Position numbers and translations under genes: made by a program. The notes beneath the pieces were generated by a model. The model was given only the letters and a program-made list of their open reading frames with translations. It had not been told where the DNA came from and ran no database searches. Source: Bacteroidota bacterium (GTDB lineage Bacteria; Bacteroidota; Bacteroidia; B-17B0; Aurantibacillaceae). From it: a stretch of 64,000 nucleotides of DNA. Positions 40,279-49,794 of the stretch are shown here, piece after piece. Location of the stretch: contig JAQZBQ010000009.1 in NCBI GenBank assembly GCA_029237825.1, positions 62,001-126,000 on the forward strand, written 5' to 3'. The first letter of the stretch is position 1. Every line of letters begins with the position of its first letter.

Positions 40279-40911
40279 TATTTAGTATATCTGAGTTTTT
40301 TTTAATCTCTACTTCAATATAGTCTCAGGCGGAGGGTTAAAATGTCGAAGTCGCCTGTGCAAAGATATGCTAAAAATCGCTCGGCTAAAAGCGATATTTT
40401 GACGGATAAAACCGTCCTGACAACTAATTTACTCGCTTTCTAAGCTCACCTTTCGGTACGTTCTTTCCCTTTTATCCGATAACTCTTTCTATGAGGTCAA
40501 TTTTAGTCCCTATTACAAAGCCTCTATCAATTCTCTCTTCGATCATAATTCCAACCAAAATGTAATTAAAGGTTCCGGGCTTTTTCCCCTCCACAGACAG
40601 CCAAATTCCTCCACCGCTTAGTCCTTTTAAATCTTTATATCAGAAACTTGATAGATCATCATTGAAATTACCTTGTTTTCTTGAATGACTGAGTAACATT
40701 GAGTAACTTATTAACTAATCACAGTTAGTTTTGCATTTTAAGCCGGGAAAAATACGTCGCTTCGAGACATTTATGACATGTTTTTGTCGAAATAAAAATG
40801 CTTTCATGTTAGAGGTTGTCTTTTCTCTTAACAAAATTATTGTCTAAGGATTGTTATTTAGTGTATTTAAGTTCAAACAAACATATATGTCTAGTCAAAA
40901 GAGACTTATAT
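40279..40911. other. intergenic region with stem-loops and a gene remnant
   Basis: Between the XRE gene and the T9SS gene. At 40325-40425 there are three neighbouring inverted repeats: CAGGCG/CGCCTG, AATCGCT/AGCGATA-type, and GACGG/CCGTC. On the minus strand, TTTT-N19-TATCTTTG (near 40370-40400) resembles a promoter. A protease-like remnant is at 40472-40639. The rest shows nothing. Confidence 0.4.
40472..40639 (-). pseudogene. remnant of a trypsin-like serine protease gene
   Basis: An open stretch of 55 codons without a start, bounded by an in-frame TGA and TAA. It reads KGLSGGGIWLSVEG, then FNYILVGIMIEERIDRGFVI. The GxSGGG-x-W segment is the catalytic-serine region of trypsin-like proteases, and the following ILVGI strand fits it. 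Upstream parts of the enzyme are missing. Confidence 0.5.
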
Positions 40912-42363
40912 TTAATTCACTATTACTTTTTGAATCATCCTTTTATCATCAACAAATAGTTCCACTAAATATGTGCCCTTTGAGAATCTAGATAAATCTA
41001 TTTCTTTTGAAAAAACACCAATGGCGGTTTCTTTTCCGCTTTGGAAAACAACCAGTCCTTTTGAATCTATAACGCATACTTCTATTATGGATCGCTTATC
41101 AGTCGTATAACTGATTTGAATTTTACTTTGTGTAGGATTAGGATAAAGAACAAAACTGTGTGTTTCCTTTTTATTTACTTTCACCGAAGTTGCGTTTCCC
41201 AATGAATACTTATAAATATTTAGTGAAACCTTGTCATAAGTTTGTTCACCTGTTACAATAAGATCCATGTTTTTATCAAACATCATGCGACCCTTCCTAA
41301 GTTTGCAACTGGGAGCCAATGGGTTAATAAGTGGTATTAGATGTGAACTAACAAGAATTCCGTTAGCCGAATTATAGGTGTTCAGGTAATTTTCAACGGA
41401 ATCCTCGCCTGTGGTTAATGCTTCCACACTACAGTAAACATTTTGAGTTAAATTTGGATAAATATATCCGAGGGGCAAATAAGATACGTGTGAGTTATTC
41501 CAAAGCAATTGGCCTTGCGAATTGATTTTATATGTGAATGAACCGGCAGGAGTTTCACCCGTTATATAAGTGTTACCAGCTTTATCTACTGTCATTCCGA
41601 ATATAGAAGTTCCTGTAATTGGTATGGACCAAAGTAACGAATCATTACTACTATATTTATTCAATGTCTTAGTTTCAGTAGGCTTTCCGATTTGTACATA
41701 GAAATTGTTTAGACTATCAATACCACTAAAGAAAGCTCCTTTTGAACCTACATGAATTACTTTTTGGCAAATACCTGTTGAATTGAATTTAGCAACGAAC
41801 CCACCAGTTGGTACATTAATGTCATCAATTTGGGTTGGTTCTCCAGCGTGTCCCGCTATATAAACGATATTACCATTATTAACTAAAGATATAGTTCTTG
41901 GGACTGCGCGATATAGGGCTTGTGTCCAACTAATATCTCCCGCAGGATTAAATTTTACAAAGTACCCGTTGCTCCCATTTGAAGCGTATGTAAGTAAACT
42001 ATCGGCTACTTTAAAATTAACATAACATTCTCCACCTATATAGGTATTGCCCGCTTTATCGCCATTAAAACTTGTATTAAATAACCAACTATTAAATTTT
42101 GTCGTATCAGACCAGATCACATTTCCACTTTGATCTATTTTTGCTCGATAAAACCCGCTATGTACACTGCCAGTATAATCTGAGATATGAGAACCCCCAA
42201 CATAAATATTATTAAGCGTGTCACAAATTACGCCTCCTGATAAAGTTTTTTTATTTAGAGAAAGTTGATTGCTCCATTGTAAATTTTGACCGAAACCCGT
42301 TGAGTAAGTTAGCAGAGCTAAAGCGAAAATTGCTAAACGTTTGTGGAGGTATGTGTTCTTCAT
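40912..42363 (-). CDS. secreted beta-propeller protein with T9SS type A sorting domain
   Basis: 483 residues: a signal peptide (ending TGFGQ), then SBBP/propeller-type repeats with segments such as GNTYIGGECYV and AGNTYITGETPAG. The last 80 residues form a type A T9SS sorting domain (SFVLYPNPTQSKIQISY, GLVVFQSG, FSKGTYLVELFVDDKRMIQK). It should cross the outer membrane through the type IX system and be attached to or released from the surface. Ligand unknown. Confidence 0.75.
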   Translation of the reverse strand: MKNTYLHKRLAIFALALLTYSTGFGQNLQWSNQLSLNKKTLSGGVICDTLNNIYVGGSHISDYTGSVHSGFYRAKIDQSGNVIWSDTTKFNSWLFNTSFNGDKAGNTYIGGECYVNFKVADSLLTYASNGSNGYFVKFNPAGDISWTQALYRAVPRTISLVNNGNIVYIAGHAGEPTQIDDINVPTGGFVAKFNSTGICQKVIHVGSKGAFFSGIDSLNNFYVQIGKPTETKTLNKYSSNDSLLWSIPITGTSIFGMTVDKAGNTYITGETPAGSFTYKINSQGQLLWNNSHVSYLPLGYIYPNLTQNVYCSVEALTTGEDSVENYLNTYNSANGILVSSHLIPLINPLAPSCKLRKGRMMFDKNMDLIVTGEQTYDKVSLNIYKYSLGNATSVKVNKKETHSFVLYPNPTQSKIQISYTTDKRSIIEVCVIDSKGLVVFQSGKETAIGVFSKEIDLSRFSKGTYLVELFVDDKRMIQKVIVN

Positions 42364-42575
42364 TGGTTAGATTATTTAAAATACTGTATACTAATTTAAT
42401 TCCGAGTGAGGGTTAATTCCAACATATTAGGTGAAAGAAGGTTTTTAAAGGCTATTCGAGTGGTTTAGCAATTTCTTGTTATGTTTTTTGCACTTCAATT
42501 AGAGATTAGTAAATGAATTTGGGCAAATATTTCCCGATTTCTGAATTAGCGATTTGTTAAAATATCGATGAATAC

Positions 42576-42606
42576 TTTGCTTTTGTCGCCATTAGTTATA
42601 GATTTG
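42576..42606 (+). promoter_or_regulatory. Bacteroidota-type promoter of the large T9SS gene
   Basis: TTTG at 42576-42579, exactly 19 bases, then TAGATTTG at 42599-42606. This matches the -33/-7 consensus and lies 20 bases before the ATG at 42627. Confidence 0.75.
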
Positions 42607-42626
42607 GCTAAACCAAAACTTAAACA

Positions 42627-45600
42627 ATGAAGAAAATCTTAACTCTCTGTTGTCTATGGACAACCATCGCATGGAGTCAGGTGCCTATAAGTAGCACTTT
42701 CTATGGAGGAAGCATCTGGTATGCAGATTATTCCGCTCGTCCTAATTACGATCTTATTAACTCCTCACAATGGACGCGACTCAAAGCAACTGGCATGACA
42801 ATGATGCGATTTGGAGGGACAAATTTTAATATTGGTAGTGAGAAGCCAATCGATCCGGTTTATTATGTAGATGCTGTAGACCACATTCGAGAGCAAGGGA
42901 TGGAACCCATGATTACTGTTCCGTTAGACGGTTTTAGCGGTGCAAGTAGTGATTTACAAATTATGGATAAGATTCACGAGTATGCCGCTAAAGCCGCAGA
43001 AATTGTACGCCTTGTGAATCAATCTAACAAAAGGAATGTAAAATATTGGATCATTGCTAATGAACCGGGAGGTAATTACAACATGTATGATGGTAGTGGT
43101 GATCCGGCTATACCTTATGATGCTTCAGTAATATCCCGTTATGTGAAAGAGTTCAGTATTGCAATGAAACGGATTGATCCGTCAATTAAAATTATTGCTC
43201 CAGAATTGGAGTGGTCGAACTCAACACTACTTGCAATTTTATTTGGTTCTGGTCCAGATAACATTAAGGGAACTATTCCGGGTGTGTATAATAATGAAAC
43301 CACAAGTCCGGCTGCTGGTCTTCAATATCTTGACTACATTTCAGTCCATACTTACAGTGGATTCAGTCCGGTATTAACTTCACGTTCAGCATTTATTACA
43401 GAAGGTGCTTCAGTTCAGAATTCATATACGAGTTTTTACACCACCTATCTTTCTGGAACACCTATAAAATTAATGGTGGATGAGTTTAGTGTTGACCATA
43501 CTACAACAGTATCAAGCTCTCAAATATCAAACTTAACTCATATTCAAGATGTTTCAAAAGGTAACGCTAACAGCTTTATCAGCGGCCAATTACTTGCAGA
43601 AAAAATGACTGGTATGATGGCTGCAACCGATGGATCAGGAAACCCCCTCGTTACAACTTGTAATGTTTGGGCTACTGAAGAAGGTATGCGTGCATTTGGT
43701 ATATTGCATAGTGCCACAGCCTATCCAAAATCAACCTATTGGCATTACTGGATGCTGGCAAAGCATTTTCAGGGAACTTTTTTTAACAATACCAATGCCA
43801 CACCATCTGGTGTAAGAGCTTATGCATGTAAAACAGCAAATTACACAGCTGTAATGGTGGTGAATTATAATGATCCAGGCACAAGCCAAAATATGACTTT
43901 TAATTTTAGCGGAACTCCTCAAACAACATCTGGTGCTGCTAATTTCGCATTTAACATGAGTGGTGGAGGAAATGCATCCGGCACAGGTCTTCCTACTTCT
44001 ATTACAGAGAAATCAACCTATCTATTATTTTTCAGTTGTTCGGGTGTATATTTAGGACATTATGAATATAGCGAGGCCGATCAAATTGATTGGACAGATG
44101 CAGCGGGTACTAACCAACTCTCAAACTACCATTTACGGTTAACACCTCGTTCCTTTGGTTCAATTCCTACTAATAATTTAACTGTTAGTTTAACTAACAA
44201 TGGCAAATGCACAAGCGACAACACTTCTGCGACAGCAACTGGAAATTTAGTTTCATCAACCGCATATAGTTGGTCTAAACTTCCGAGCAATGTGCCATTA
44301 AGCGGTACATCAAACGTGCAAAGCTCTGGATTATTAGCAGGGCAATATGAAGTTAAGTTTACAGGCTCAGGTTCTTGCGGAGTTTCAACTACTGCGTTTT
44401 CTATTCATCAGAAAGCACCATTAGTAAATGCAGGGCCAGATAAAACCTTCTGCCCAAGTACTGCAATAACTGTTGGGGATGCTACTCTTCCAGATGCAAC
44501 CACTTATGGGATCACTTATTCTTGGAATCCAAGCGATGTTACCAGTTCTACAAGTTTTGCTGATGGTACTGTAAATCCTTCAGCAAGTGTTTATCAAATG
44601 GAAGCAACTGATGGGACTTGTGTAGCAGAAGATTTTGCGACTTTCACTCAACCTGTTAGTACTTCAGCTGATGTATTTATTAGAGATTCTAAGGAGGACA
44701 TTGGTGCTGAACCAAACTTTCAAACAAGTTCAACCCTTGGTATGTTTTGGTTGAGTAATGATGTTTGGAATCGCCAGACAGGGGATAATTTATTGTTTCA
44801 CCAAAATCCAGAGTTTAAAAATTCATGCGCGGCTGGATCACCGCCTACCGGAGCAACTAATACCATGTATGTAAGATTAACTAATAGAAGTTGTGTAAGT
44901 GTAACTGGTAATCTTGATGTATATTGGTCAAAAGCTGGAACAGGCTTACAATGGCCAGCGGATTGGATTGCTGGTGGAAGTTGTAGTGCCTATGTTTCAG
45001 GTTGTACGGCTCAGTGTTCAGATCATTTATTCGCCACCTCCTCTACATCTGAAACAAAAGCTAATATAACCGTAAACCCTAACTCAGAAATGATCGTTCC
45101 TGTTCCTTGGTGTCCTCCAAATCCAGCTAATTACAATTGTCCTCCAAATTTCCCTGCCGCAGATCAAGGACATTTTTGTGTGCTTGCTCATTGGAACGGA
45201 ACTTCTGCTGATGCGCTCCCAACCTTTGGTTCGCAGCCAGTATGGGCAACGTCATATTTGTACAACAATGTAGCATGGAAAAACATGCAGATTGTGAATG
45301 AAGATCTTATGAACATTCATCCGGGTCCTACAGGTGGTATTATAGTTCGTAATATAGATGAGAAGTCTAATTTTATCAAACTTAATTTTATTCCACGTAA
45401 AGATAATGTAGAAGAAACTATATTAGATTATTCACATATCTGTATTCATGTTTCTAAGGGATTAATGAAACGTTGGTATGAAGGGGGCAGACGTGGAGAA
45501 GGAATTGTCGCTTTAAATGATTCAGTTCTTGAAATAAAAAGTGAAAAAGCTTATATGGATAATATCTTTTTACGTTATAGAGAAGAAGAAGGATTGGCAA

Positions 45601-46910
45601 TTCAGTTGATTCCTTACAAGCAAATGGTACACACTGGTAATGAGTATTTTGATTTTGATGTAGTCCAGTATAACGCTCTTGATTATAGCGAAAAGTCTAT
45701 TCCTATGGGAGGCGAACGCTACCAGATCAAAAAGCATTATAATCCAATTAAGGAATGTTATACAACTTCAGCGGTTCTTAACGGAACAATTTCAGGTGTA
45801 AAGGAGTACAAAAAAGATTCATTGCTGATAACAGGAAATGTGGTAATCCCAGCAGGAGCAAAATTACAATTGACTGATTTAACCGTAATGATTGCTGAAA
45901 ATGCAACTATTAGAGTTTTAGCAGGAGGCTCATTAGCTTTAAACCACGCTAACCTGATATCTGCATGTAAAGGCAAGAAATGGGGTGGTATTTTTATTAA
46001 AGGAAATCCAAGTATTCAACTTCCAATAAGCATTATCAAATCCACAATAGCAGATGCAGGCAATCCGTTGTTTATTGAGAAAGCAAACAATGCTTTAATT
46101 GTTGGTACAGCATTTATTGGTGATGGAACTGGAATAGCTATATCGTTAGATAAGGCTAAAGATTTTGAAATCTATGAAAATACCTTTAATACCTTCGATA
46201 CAGGAATCCAGACTTATAAGTCAGACATGGCAAATGTTAAGTCGGTAATTGAGAAGAATATTTTTGAGAACGTAAGGGTAGCGTTATTCTTTGATGATGA
46301 CAAGCATCAAAAGCTTGATGTAAAATGTAATCGTTTCATTTATGCAGAATATGCAATATTAAGTGATAAAACTACCTTGAAAGATCAAGGAACACTTTAT
46401 GAAGGTGCTGGTAATGAATTTCAATCAGCTTCAGTTTTACCTAATAATAAATTGAAGCATACTAATGGAAATTCAGCGAAGTACTATTACGATCCTGCCA
46501 ATCCCATCACATCTGGAATGAATGTAACTATTCTTTCTTCAACTTTAGATAGGACGTGTTATGCATATACCTTTGATACCACTTCTACAGGTAATAGTGC
46601 AAGAATGATGAATCAAACAGAAGAAGCACAAACAATTACGGAAGCGATTTCTTCTAGTAAATTGAATATCTATGCAGTGCCTAATCCAAATTCCGGCTTC
46701 GCCGCAATTTATTTCAATTTGGGAGAGGGCAACCTGGGAGACTTAATTGTCACAGATATCTACGGTAAGGTAGTAGACCGCATCAGAATCAATTCAGGTT
46801 CTAATAAAGTTGATGTTGACTATAGCCAATATGCAAACGGTGTTTACTTGTTGTCTCTTACAAACTCAAATGGTGAAAATGTAAATAAGAAGATGATTAT
46901 TGCTAAATAA
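42627..46910 (+). CDS. secreted glycosidase-like protein with beta-helix and T9SS sorting domain
   Basis: 1427 residues with a signal peptide (ending AWSQ). Residues 20-400 look like a clan GH-A TIM barrel: RFGGTNF, WIIANEPGG with Glu146 as candidate acid/base, and KLMVDEFSVDH with a candidate nucleophile Glu near 287. Cys-containing beta domains follow (about 480-930). About 1040-1300 looks like a right-handed beta-helix (repeated short strands such as AIRVLAGGSL and LFIEKANNALIVG). The last 76 residues are a type A sorting domain. A surface carbohydrate-degrading or binding protein is likely; the exact GH family cannot be fixed by eye. Confidence 0.65.
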   Translation: MKKILTLCCLWTTIAWSQVPISSTFYGGSIWYADYSARPNYDLINSSQWTRLKATGMTMMRFGGTNFNIGSEKPIDPVYYVDAVDHIREQGMEPMITVPLDGFSGASSDLQIMDKIHEYAAKAAEIVRLVNQSNKRNVKYWIIANEPGGNYNMYDGSGDPAIPYDASVISRYVKEFSIAMKRIDPSIKIIAPELEWSNSTLLAILFGSGPDNIKGTIPGVYNNETTSPAAGLQYLDYISVHTYSGFSPVLTSRSAFITEGASVQNSYTSFYTTYLSGTPIKLMVDEFSVDHTTTVSSSQISNLTHIQDVSKGNANSFISGQLLAEKMTGMMAATDGSGNPLVTTCNVWATEEGMRAFGILHSATAYPKSTYWHYWMLAKHFQGTFFNNTNATPSGVRAYACKTANYTAVMVVNYNDPGTSQNMTFNFSGTPQTTSGAANFAFNMSGGGNASGTGLPTSITEKSTYLLFFSCSGVYLGHYEYSEADQIDWTDAAGTNQLSNYHLRLTPRSFGSIPTNNLTVSLTNNGKCTSDNTSATATGNLVSSTAYSWSKLPSNVPLSGTSNVQSSGLLAGQYEVKFTGSGSCGVSTTAFSIHQKAPLVNAGPDKTFCPSTAITVGDATLPDATTYGITYSWNPSDVTSSTSFADGTVNPSASVYQMEATDGTCVAEDFATFTQPVSTSADVFIRDSKEDIGAEPNFQTSSTLGMFWLSNDVWNRQTGDNLLFHQNPEFKNSCAAGSPPTGATNTMYVRLTNRSCVSVTGNLDVYWSKAGTGLQWPADWIAGGSCSAYVSGCTAQCSDHLFATSSTSETKANITVNPNSEMIVPVPWCPPNPANYNCPPNFPAADQGHFCVLAHWNGTSADALPTFGSQPVWATSYLYNNVAWKNMQIVNEDLMNIHPGPTGGIIVRNIDEKSNFIKLNFIPRKDNVEETILDYSHICIHVSKGLMKRWYEGGRRGEGIVALNDSVLEIKSEKAYMDNIFLRYREEEGLAIQLIPYKQMVHTGNEYFDFDVVQYNALDYSEKSIPMGGERYQIKKHYNPIKECYTTSAVLNGTISGVKEYKKDSLLITGNVVIPAGAKLQLTDLTVMIAENATIRVLAGGSLALNHANLISACKGKKWGGIFIKGNPSIQLPISIIKSTIADAGNPLFIEKANNALIVGTAFIGDGTGIAISLDKAKDFEIYENTFNTFDTGIQTYKSDMANVKSVIEKNIFENVRVALFFDDDKHQKLDVKCNRFIYAEYAILSDKTTLKDQGTLYEGAGNEFQSASVLPNNKLKHTNGNSAKYYYDPANPITSGMNVTILSSTLDRTCYAYTFDTTSTGNSARMMNQTEEAQTITEAISSSKLNIYAVPNPNSGFAAIYFNLGEGNLGDLIVTDIYGKVVDRIRINSGSNKVDVDYSQYANGVYLLSLTNSNGENVNKKMIIAK

Positions 46911-46930
46911 AAGTTGATATTTATTAGAAA

Positions 46931-46957
46931 GGGAGGATAAGCAGCCTCCCTTTTTTT
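46931..46957 (+). terminator. terminator of the large T9SS gene
   Basis: GGGAGG/CCTCCC stem with an eight-base loop and seven T, 21 bases after the stop. Confidence 0.8.
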
Positions 46958-47048
46958 ATGCAAGTTTACTGGCTAGAAAAAACGTCCTCCTACCGAAATT
47001 TAGAATACAGAGAATTTCTGCAAAGTAATTTTGGTAAAATTTACCCAA

Positions 47049-48653
47049 ATGAAACAAGTTTACCTTTTAATCTCTCTCCTATTAATATTCATTGAAGTCA
47101 AGTCTCAAAATTGGGAATGGGCTTTAAAAACTGAAAAATTTAATATTAAGGAAAGTGTTATTGCTGATGACGGAAGCATTTATATTATTGGAAATTTTCA
47201 GGATTCTTGTAAAATAAATAACCAGGTGTTTACTGGCACTGGTAGCCAAAACTCTTTATTATTAAAGCTATCAGGTTCCGGTACACCGCTTTGGTCAAAA
47301 CTATTCTTTGGTATAGTTAGCCTGAATGCCATGGCTACAGAAAATAACAATGTATTTATTGCCGGAGACTTTTGGGGTCGCATGACTGGTGCAATCATTG
47401 ATACAGCAATCAGTTCAGATATATTCATCATGTGCCTCACATCTTCTGGAAGTGTAGTTTATTACAAAAAGGAAGGTGGTACAGGATATGAAATCCTCGA
47501 AGATTTATCGGTAAAAAATGGTGAACTATTTATAACAGGGCGGTATCAACAAGGAGCAACCTTTTCAGGTAACAACTTAGCTTATGATCCGGTCATACAA
47601 ACATTTTGTGCCCGCTATTCATCTTCAGAAAATTTAATCCTTTTAAAGAGCATTAGAACAAATCAGGGTAACTCATATATAACAGGGATCAAAGCAGGCG
47701 CTACTGGCAATTTTTACATTTACGGAACGTTTATGGACACCGTTCAAATTGGTTACGTAGATACAATGGTCGTAATGTACAATACGCCTGGCTCTGAAAA
47801 TATTTTTGAATTTGATTCTAACGGCACGTTGGTTAATACTATTACTGGCCTTGGTAGCTACTACAGTAATTTATTAAATATTTCCTCTCATTACAATGGT
47901 AGTTATTTTATTGCATTGGTTACCCTCTATGGCTGCAATCACTGTGTTAATGGAATGCACATAAGAAAATTCGGCCCGTCGGGCTTTGCTCATTGGGCTT
48001 ACAGTTACGGGGCAGGAGGCTCTTACAGCAATCCTCCATCACCATCTATTACACCTATTGATCTTGCATCTACAGACAATTTTTCCTATGTAATTGGTAA
48101 TTATTCCGGCGGCTTTTTAATGGGATCTGATTCGCTGCAAAGTGCAGGTAAAATGTTTTTTTTGAAAATAGACCATCAGGGAAATTATCAATTTGTAAAT
48201 GGCATTGAGCATGAAATCTACCCGGAACATTTATCCAATATAATGGATAGTTCAGTTATCGTCACTGGGCATTATCAGGGCAACGCTTACCTTGATAATC
48301 ATCTCTTGTCAAATGGTGTATCATCATCCGGCTTTATAGCTAAATATAACGGCTCACCATTAGCTACCTCTCTTAATCCTTTAAGCAATAAATCTGCTAA
48401 TGCCATAGAACTATATACTGAGCCAAATCCAAATTCCGGCTTCGCCGCAATTTATTTCAATTTAGGAGAAGGCAACCAGGGAGATTTAATTGTCACAGAC
48501 AGCTATGGTAAAGTAGTGGATCGCATCAGGATCAATTCAGGTTCTAACAAAGTGGATGTAGACTATAGGCAATATGCAAACGGCGTTTACTTATTATCTC
48601 TGATCAATTCCAAAGGCCAGAGTGTAAATAAGAAAATGATTATTGCAAGGTAA
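47049..48653 (+). CDS. secreted propeller-type protein with T9SS sorting domain
   Basis: 534 residues from the ATG at 47049, which starts a good signal peptide (MKQVYLLISLLLIFIEVKSQ). A TTG 18 bases upstream is not needed. The body has repeated GNFxDS and IIGNFQDSC-type strands of a beta-propeller. The last 76 residues differ from those of the upstream T9SS protein at only eight positions, so the sorting domains are recent copies. Surface protein of unknown ligand. Confidence 0.75.
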   Translation: MKQVYLLISLLLIFIEVKSQNWEWALKTEKFNIKESVIADDGSIYIIGNFQDSCKINNQVFTGTGSQNSLLLKLSGSGTPLWSKLFFGIVSLNAMATENNNVFIAGDFWGRMTGAIIDTAISSDIFIMCLTSSGSVVYYKKEGGTGYEILEDLSVKNGELFITGRYQQGATFSGNNLAYDPVIQTFCARYSSSENLILLKSIRTNQGNSYITGIKAGATGNFYIYGTFMDTVQIGYVDTMVVMYNTPGSENIFEFDSNGTLVNTITGLGSYYSNLLNISSHYNGSYFIALVTLYGCNHCVNGMHIRKFGPSGFAHWAYSYGAGGSYSNPPSPSITPIDLASTDNFSYVIGNYSGGFLMGSDSLQSAGKMFFLKIDHQGNYQFVNGIEHEIYPEHLSNIMDSSVIVTGHYQGNAYLDNHLLSNGVSSSGFIAKYNGSPLATSLNPLSNKSANAIELYTEPNPNSGFAAIYFNLGEGNQGDLIVTDSYGKVVDRIRINSGSNKVDVDYRQYANGVYLLSLINSKGQSVNKKMIIAR

Positions 48654-48674
48654 TTATTAAGGTTGTTAAATAAA

Positions 48675-48701
48675 AAGGAGGTTAATCTGCCTCCCTTTTT
48701 T
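48675..48701 (+). terminator. terminator of the second T9SS gene
   Basis: GGAGG/CCTCC stem with an eight-base loop and a run of T, 20 bases past the stop. It resembles the terminator at 46931, which fits duplication of the gene end. Confidence 0.75.
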
Positions 48702-48721
48702 GTTTCAATGCGAACTCTATC

Positions 48722-49315
48722 TTAAAGATTAAAATTAAAATTTTTAAAAGTGTCTGCTTTCCGTTTATTGATATTGTTATTTTGCACTAAGTGTAGGTTG
48801 ACAAGTCGAAAAGACATCGCTAATTCGCTTACATTAAATTTTGATGCTAATTCTTTAAGTCCGTTCGGTTCATCATCTGACAAATCAAGGTTCATATTTT
48901 TAATTTCCTCTACAACAAACTTTTCAGGCATAAGAAGTGCAGCAGCAAAAGCGTTAGCCTGCTGTTCCAGGATATGAGTACCTGTTGAAGAGTTTTCATC
49001 CCTGAACAACGGGGCAAATGCATTATTGTCAACAAATACCTCGTTCGGATCATTAATACTATGTAGCATAAAATGCCCTAATTCATGTGCGATTGTAAAT
49101 CTTTGCCGTACTTTAGATTGGTTAACGTTGAAACCAATTGTTGGTACATTATCGTTAACCATAAATACACCTGATACGCCGTTTTTGTCATCGTCAAATT
49201 CTTTAACAACACATCCTTTATTATTCGCTATTATATGAACTGGCACTGGCCGTGTAGTAATCCCGAACTCTTGAATTAAGTCTTCGGCTACTTTTTCAAT
49301 GTCTTTTCTATTCAT
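48722..49315 (-). CDS. ImmA/IrrE-family metallopeptidase
   Basis: 197 residues. HELGHFMLHS (HExxH zinc site) with a preceding beta region GVFMVNDNVPTIGFNVNQSK and the later EQQANAFAAALLMPEKFV are typical of the ImmA/IrrE (COG2856) family. These proteases cleave and inactivate a partner XRE repressor in response to damage or infection. The XRE gene overlaps its start, so the two are a pair. It may control the adjacent ubiquitin-like operon. Confidence 0.85.
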   Translation of the reverse strand: MNRKDIEKVAEDLIQEFGITTRPVPVHIIANNKGCVVKEFDDDKNGVSGVFMVNDNVPTIGFNVNQSKVRQRFTIAHELGHFMLHSINDPNEVFVDNNAFAPLFRDENSSTGTHILEQQANAFAAALLMPEKFVVEEIKNMNLDLSDDEPNGLKELASKFNVSELAMSFRLVNLHLVQNNNINKRKADTFKNFNFNL

Positions 49316-49649
49316 GTGATTTAGGTTCTAATTGGCTAAAAATACTTTTTAAACTATCAGGTACGACATCGCTTCCGTTTAATTTTACATTTTTTTCCAA
49401 CTCAGATGTTGAAAAACTTGCACCAGGTAAAGGAAAAAGATTTTCCATTGGAACATTTAAGACAGACGCAATCTTCCATATTACATGAACAGGTGGCATT
49501 TGCTTACCTTTTTCAATATTTACAATGGAAACTCGGCTAATCCCAATTTTATCGCCTAAGGCAGCCTGATTGATTCCGTTTATCGATCTCTCACGTTTGA
49601 TCTTTTTACCCACCAATTCATAAAATTGTCGCTTATCCGATTCCTGCAT
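49308..49649 (-). CDS. XRE-family repressor paired with ImmA/IrrE protease
   Basis: 113 residues from the ATG at 49649 (MQESDKRQFYELVGKKIKRE). Residues about 13-70 are an XRE helix-turn-helix (NQAALGDKIGISRVSIVNIE). The tail (PDSLKSIFSQLEPKSHE) could be the protease-sensitive part. The gene is divergent from the UBL-E2-E1 gene with 145 bases between, so it is placed to repress that operon and itself. Confidence 0.8.
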   Translation of the reverse strand: MQESDKRQFYELVGKKIKRERSINGINQAALGDKIGISRVSIVNIEKGKQMPPVHVIWKIASVLNVPMENLFPLPGASFSTSELEKNVKLNGSDVVPDSLKSIFSQLEPKSHE

Positions 49650-49794
49650 TACACAAATGTATAAATATTTGTTGGATATACCAAACATAATGTTGGTTAT
49701 TCTTTACAAAGATATAAAATATATTTAACTTTTGACTTTACATATTTGTAATAATCACTACTTTTGACTCCATAAACTATTAAAATAATATAAA

